DNA of 64,000 bases from F23-B02 sp045601285 (GTDB lineage: Bacteria > Bacillota > Clostridia > Oscillospirales > Oscillospiraceae), in contig JAZRZJ010000014.1 in NCBI GenBank assembly GCA_045601285.1, forward strand, positions 14,423 through 78,422, written 5' to 3'. Under the pieces are notes generated by a model. The model saw only the letters and a program-made list of their open reading frames with translations, did no database searches and was not told where the DNA came from. Both the position numbers and the translations under genes were made by a program. Position 1 is the first letter of the stretch. Every line of letters starts with the position of its first letter. This document shows, piece after piece, positions 60,974 through 64,000 of this stretch.

Positions 60974-60999
60974 GCACTCAAAGAGTGCTCACTTTTTTA
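60967..60999 (+). terminator. Terminator after ligA
   Basis: AAAGTGAGCACTC (60967-60979) pairs with 60983-60995 around loop AAA and is followed by T's. It contains the ligA stop TGA. Confidence 0.93.
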
Positions 61000-61018
61000 A
61001 CCATTTGCGGTATGATGA

Positions 61019-61026
61019 CATATAAT
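61019..61026 (+). promoter_or_regulatory. Possible sigma-E -10 of the cotJ operon
   Basis: CATATAAT resembles the sigma-E -10; in B. subtilis cotJ is sigma-E dependent. No good -35 is seen, so this is tentative. Confidence 0.3.
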
Positions 61027-61051
61027 GAACTGCAAAGGAGGAATATTCCGA

Positions 61052-61489
61052 TTGGAAAATAAATGTGATTTTAAAAGCGGCAGACTGCCTGAGTGCGCAC
61101 CGCTGGCTATGGCCTATGTTCCCATGCAGGAAAGTGCAAAGCCCACCTATGATGCGGGCGAAGCTCTTTCACGGGGAACGCTGTTTCCGGGTCTTGACCT
61201 TCCCTTCATGAATATGGTAAACAAGGGCGACCTCACGGGAACCCCTATGGGCGAACTCATGGCGCTTGATTTTGTGGCCCATGAGCTTGTTCTGTATCTT
61301 GATACCCACTCAAACGACAGGGAAGCCTTTGATATGCTTCAGAGCGTGCTGAAGCTCGCAAATGAGGCTCATGAGCGCTATGCAAAGCTGTACGGCCCAA
61401 TAATGCACCGCGACCTTGAAAAAGCAAAAAGCTTCACGTGGCTCAAGAATCCGTGGCCGTGGGACTACTGTGGGAATAAGGAGGACTGA
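61052..61489 (+). CDS. cotJAB: CotJA-CotJB fused spore coat protein
   Basis: Spore coat components usually encoded by two genes are joined in one frame of 145 residues. Residues about 10-60 resemble CotJA (AYVPMQ, then EALSRGTLFPGLDLP). Residues about 65-145 resemble CotJB (MALDFVAHELVLYLDTH, then KNPWPWDY). TTG 61052 is preceded by AAAGGAGG (61034-61041) at a spacing of 10; the upstream in-frame ATG 61025 overlaps that SD region and has none itself. No stop or frameshift lies between the two parts. cotJC follows two bases later. Confidence 0.85.
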   Translation: MENKCDFKSGRLPECAPLAMAYVPMQESAKPTYDAGEALSRGTLFPGLDLPFMNMVNKGDLTGTPMGELMALDFVAHELVLYLDTHSNDREAFDMLQSVLKLANEAHERYAKLYGPIMHRDLEKAKSFTWLKNPWPWDYCGNKED

Positions 61490-61491
61490 CC

Positions 61492-62088
61492 GTGTTTGTA
61501 TATGAAAAAAAGCTTCAGTATCCCGTAAGAATCAAGAATCCCAATCCCGCTCTGGCTAAGTTTATAATTTCCCAGTACGGCGGTCCTGACGGCGAGCTCG
61601 GCGCATCTCTGCGCTATCTGTCGCAGAGATACAGCATGCCGTATCCCGAGCTTAAAGGTCTGCTTACCGATATTGGAACAGAGGAGCTCGGACATCTTGA
61701 AATGGTTGGCACAATAGTGCATCAGCTCACAAGAAAAATGACAGCGGAAGAGATTAAAAAGGCAGGCTTTGACGCATATTTCGTTGACCATACAGCAGGC
61801 GTTTATCCGCAGTTTGCCTCGGGTACACCGTGGACTGCGGCAACAATGCAGGTAAAGGGCGATGTAATTACCGACCTCCACGAAGATATGGCGGCTGAGC
61901 AAAAGGCGCGCTCAACTTACGACAACATTCTGAGGCTTTCAGATGATCCTGATGTAAATGATGTAATCAAGTTCCTGCGTGAGAGGGAAGTGGTGCATTA
62001 TCAGCGCTTCGGTGAAGGATTAAGAAATACCCTTGAAAAGCTTGACAGTAAAAATTTTTACGCAGTGAATCCCTCGTTTGATAAATAA
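61492..62088 (+). CDS. cotJC: Spore coat protein CotJC, manganese catalase family
   Basis: Ferritin-like protein of 198 residues in the spore coat. Dinuclear metal ligands appear as GTEELGHLE (near 61-69), HEDMAAEQKAR (near 129-139) and REREVVHYQRF (near 164-174). GTG 61492 follows AAGGAGG (61478-61484) at a spacing of 7. Homologous to manganese catalase; peroxide removal at the spore surface is inferred. Stop lies in the shared terminator. Confidence 0.94.
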   Translation: MFVYEKKLQYPVRIKNPNPALAKFIISQYGGPDGELGASLRYLSQRYSMPYPELKGLLTDIGTEELGHLEMVGTIVHQLTRKMTAEEIKKAGFDAYFVDHTAGVYPQFASGTPWTAATMQVKGDVITDLHEDMAAEQKARSTYDNILRLSDDPDVNDVIKFLREREVVHYQRFGEGLRNTLEKLDSKNFYAVNPSFDK

Positions 62089-62132
62089 TAAAAGCTTCCT
62101 CGAAAAAAATTTCGAGGAAGCTTTTATTATTT
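62083..62132. terminator. 23-bp perfect bidirectional terminator
   Basis: Arms 62083-62105 and 62110-62132 pair without mismatch around AAAA. Both convergent stop codons, cotJC (62086-62088) and the minus-strand phosphofructokinase (62131-62133), lie in it. Confidence 0.93.
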
Positions 62133-63414
62133 ATACGCATATTTTTTCAGCAGGCTTAGCTTTGACCTTTTTCAGTCTTGCATAACGGGGAAGAGAGTTC
62201 TCCATAGGAATTTTTGGCTCCCCCTGAATGAGCGGAAGAACATAGTTTATGAAATCAGAGGTAACGTAGTTTCCGTCATCGGTAATCCATTCAAGAGGAA
62301 CTTTTTTCTCGTAATTTGCTACGCTGCTTAAAGAGAGAAGGGTAGTGTGGCATGAGTATGTACCTAAGCTGTCATCTCGTTCAAGAGCAACCATTTTTCC
62401 GCTTTCTCCGGCAATTGCAGCTTCAACAGCGGTTTTACCGACCATAAAAGCCTCCTCAATATCAACAGCAGAGGCAATGTGTGCTCCGCAGCGCTGGAGG
62501 AGGCTCAGCTCGATACCGCGGACCTTCTTAACCTTAAGGGTTTCCTTTATATAGTTTGCAAGCTTTGCGGCAAGACCGCCAAGTTGAGCGTGACCGAAGC
62601 CGTCGGTACCTGAGGTCTTTGCTTCTGAAACAAAGCTGCCGTCAGCATAATGCACACCTTCGGAAACGGCAATAAGGACATTGCTCTTTTGCTTTAATAT
62701 TTTTGCAACATCGTTAGTGAAGACATCGAGGTCAAAATCGCGTTCAGGGAGGTATATGAGGTCGGGTCCGCAGCCGTGACCGTACTCGGTTGCAAGAGCT
62801 GCGCTTGCGGTAAGCCAGCCTGCATGTCTGCCCATAATCTCAACTACCGTTACCATACCGGTATCGTAAACGTCAGTATCCTTATCGATTTCCATACAGG
62901 TAGTAGCGATAAACTTTGCGGCACTGCCAAAGCCGGGGCAATGGTCTGTACCGAAAAGGTCGTTATCTATGGTCTTGGGTACACCCATAATGCGGCATTC
63001 ATAACCGACCTTATCCATATAACGGCTGATTTTATTGCAGGTATCCATAGAGTCATTGCCGCCGTTGTAGAAGAAATATCGGACGTTGTATTTCTTGAAG
63101 ATCTCAAGAATTCTTACATAATCAGTTTCATCTTCTTCGGGATCGGCAATTTTATATCTGCACGAGCCGAGCTCGGAAGAGGGGGTATTAAGCAGGAGCT
63201 TGAGCTCGTAATCTTCCTCTTCATTCATATCATAGAGTTCATCATTCAGAACTCCCTTGATGCCGTGTGCAGCACCGTAAACATTGGTAATTACATCAGA
63301 CTCAAGAGCAGTCTTTATTACTCCGTATGCGCTTGCGTTAATTACTGCGGTTGGACCGCCGGACTGGCCGAAAATGCAGGCTCCGACCAAGGAAGAATTA
63401 AATAAATTATCCAA
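62131..63414 (-). CDS. pfp: PPi-dependent 6-phosphofructokinase
   Basis: Transfers phosphate from pyrophosphate to fructose 6-phosphate. 427 residues. The phosphate-donor motif is GGND at residues 118-121 (GGNDSMDT), where ATP enzymes have GGDGS; PKTIDNDLFGTDH (near 144-156) carries the catalytic TIDND, and MGRHAGWL (near 197-204) binds the sugar. Minus-strand start is TTG 63414 with GGAGG eight bases before it. The PPi assignment follows the GGND motif and is by family knowledge. It is divergent from fba. Confidence 0.93.
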   Translation of the reverse strand: MDNLFNSSLVGACIFGQSGGPTAVINASAYGVIKTALESDVITNVYGAAHGIKGVLNDELYDMNEEEDYELKLLLNTPSSELGSCRYKIADPEEDETDYVRILEIFKKYNVRYFFYNGGNDSMDTCNKISRYMDKVGYECRIMGVPKTIDNDLFGTDHCPGFGSAAKFIATTCMEIDKDTDVYDTGMVTVVEIMGRHAGWLTASAALATEYGHGCGPDLIYLPERDFDLDVFTNDVAKILKQKSNVLIAVSEGVHYADGSFVSEAKTSGTDGFGHAQLGGLAAKLANYIKETLKVKKVRGIELSLLQRCGAHIASAVDIEEAFMVGKTAVEAAIAGESGKMVALERDDSLGTYSCHTTLLSLSSVANYEKKVPLEWITDDGNYVTSDFINYVLPLIQGEPKIPMENSLPRYARLKKVKAKPAEKICV

Positions 63415-63442
63415 AAAATATGCCTCCGTATCTTTATGATTA

Positions 63443-63471
63443 TTGATTATAACATATTTTAGGTTTATAAT
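63443..63471 (+). promoter_or_regulatory. Promoter of fba
   Basis: -35 TTGATT (63443-63448), 17-base spacer, -10 TATAAT (63466-63471). It overlaps the pfp promoter region on the other strand. Confidence 0.75.
63446..63454 (-). promoter_or_regulatory. Extended -10 promoter of pfp
   Basis: On the minus strand TGT (63454-63452) precedes TATAAT (63451-63446), an extended -10. The -35 is weak (TTTATT). It sits on the same bases as the fba -35. Confidence 0.6.
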
Positions 63472-63478
63472 AAATATG

Positions 63479-63497
63479 TAAACAAAAATTTTGTTAA
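63479..63497. promoter_or_regulatory. Palindrome at the fba transcription start
   Basis: AACAAAA / TTTTGTT (63481-63487 and 63489-63495) with one central base. Flanking TA/AA give near symmetry over 19 bases at the predicted fba start. Operator-like, or an AT-rich leader hairpin. Confidence 0.4.
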
Positions 63498-63521
63498 AAA
63501 TTTTTCAGGAGGAATATATCT

Positions 63522-64000
63522 ATGCCACTCGTTACTACAAAGGAAATGTTTGAAAAGGCTTATAACGGAGGATACGCAATCGGCGCATTCAATGTTAACA
63601 ATATGGAAATTGTGCAGGGCATTACAGAGGCAGCAGCAGACCTTAATGCTCCGCTTATTCTTCAGGTATCAAAGGGTGCTCGAGCATACGCAAATCACAC
63701 CTACCTTATGAAGCTTGTTGAAGCCGCAGTAGCAGAAACCGGTCTTCCGATTGCACTTCATCTTGACCACGGTGACAGCTTTGATATCTGCAAATCCTGC
63801 ATTGACGGTGGATTTACCTCCGTTATGATTGACGCATCTTCAAAGCCGTTTGAAGAGAACATTGCGCTTACCCGCAAGGTAGTCGAATATGCACATGACC
63901 ACGGTGTGGTTGTTGAGGCAGAGCTCGGAACTTTAGCCGGTATTGAAGATGAAGTCAATGTCAGTGCTGAGGATTCCTCTTATACCCGTCCCGAGGACGT
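63522..64000 (+). CDS. fba: Class II fructose-bisphosphate aldolase (3' truncated by window edge)
   Basis: Zinc aldolase of glycolysis. 159 residues are visible, about half. Residues GAFNVNNME (21-29) and LDHGDSFD (81-88, with the zinc His and catalytic Asp), and VEAELG further on with a metal-binding Glu, match the class II family. ATG 63522 follows AGGAGG (63507-63512) at a spacing of 9. Divergent from pfp, so the two linked glycolytic steps share one control region. Confidence 0.95.
   Translation, partial: MPLVTTKEMFEKAYNGGYAIGAFNVNNMEIVQGITEAAADLNAPLILQVSKGARAYANHTYLMKLVEAAVAETGLPIALHLDHGDSFDICKSCIDGGFTSVMIDASSKPFEENIALTRKVVEYAHDHGVVVEAELGTLAGIEDEVNVSAEDSSYTRPED

Noticed and set aside
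62776..63405. Plus-strand open frame of 209 codons opposite the phosphofructokinase gene
   Set aside because: Antisense shadow; the minus-strand protein has intact catalytic motifs.
1..64000. CRISPR array, insertion sequence, prophage or defence system
   Set aside because: No spaced direct repeats, transposase, integrase or recognised defence gene was seen; content is mainly core chromosome.

Overview
The window is a gene-dense chromosomal segment, almost all on the + strand, from a spore-forming Clostridia bacterium, most likely Oscillospirales/Ruminococcaceae-like. This inference rests on the complete spoIIIA operon, gerW, yunB, cotJ and a DUF3794/LysM spore gene, the fused ispH-rpsA gene, the type A RNase P RNA, AAGGAGG ribosome sites and frequent TTG starts (seven called). 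No phage, insertion sequence, CRISPR array, tRNA or rRNA was recognised.

Layout. 1-7376: 3' part of lon, ysxC, a site-2 protease, scpA-scpB, DUF2953, gerW, then a terminator that overlaps the start of a D,D-carboxypeptidase gene followed by an rRNA pseudouridine synthase gene. 7398-14134: RpiR-type regulator, HI0933-like flavoprotein, cmk, ispH-S1 fusion, then carD-ispD-ispF. 14179-15548: a DUF3343 plus cysteine-desulfurase pair. 15561-29773: a long unit for c-di-AMP synthesis (cdaA-cdaR), rseC, yicC, remA, gmk, rpoZ, priA, def, fmt, rsmB, rlmN, the PP2C phosphatase/PASTA kinase pair, rsgA and an unlisted 50-residue membrane protein. 29837-36009: DUF3794/LysM spore protein and spoIIIAA-AH. 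36306-47401: asp23, nusB, xseAB, ispA, dxs, tlyA, nadK, argR, recN, a C-GCAxxG protein, tyrS and a ybaK-like gene. 47443-49229: a minus-strand island of two paralogous zinc-ribbon membrane proteins. 49480-55226: rpe, recR, RNase J, two peptidases and an ArsC-like protein. 55270-55608: rnpB (minus). 55707-64000: murD, a methionine gamma-lyase-like gene, yunB, ligA, a cotJA-cotJB fusion with cotJC, PPi-dependent phosphofructokinase (minus) and the start of fba.

Functions cluster into isoprenoid synthesis by the MEP route (ispH, ispD, ispF, ispA, dxs), translation and RNA maturation, DNA repair, cell-envelope control (cdaA/R, PASTA kinase, murD) and sporulation. The gene content is mostly conserved core. 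The less usual signals are in architecture: SD sites inside terminator hairpins followed by TTG starts (two cases), five packed hairpins between spoIIIAH and asp23, structured leaders before rpe and RNase J, a SpoIIIAG without its usual insertion, a CotJA-CotJB fusion, and the zinc-ribbon paralog pair. All function calls come from motif recognition by eye; no database search was run.
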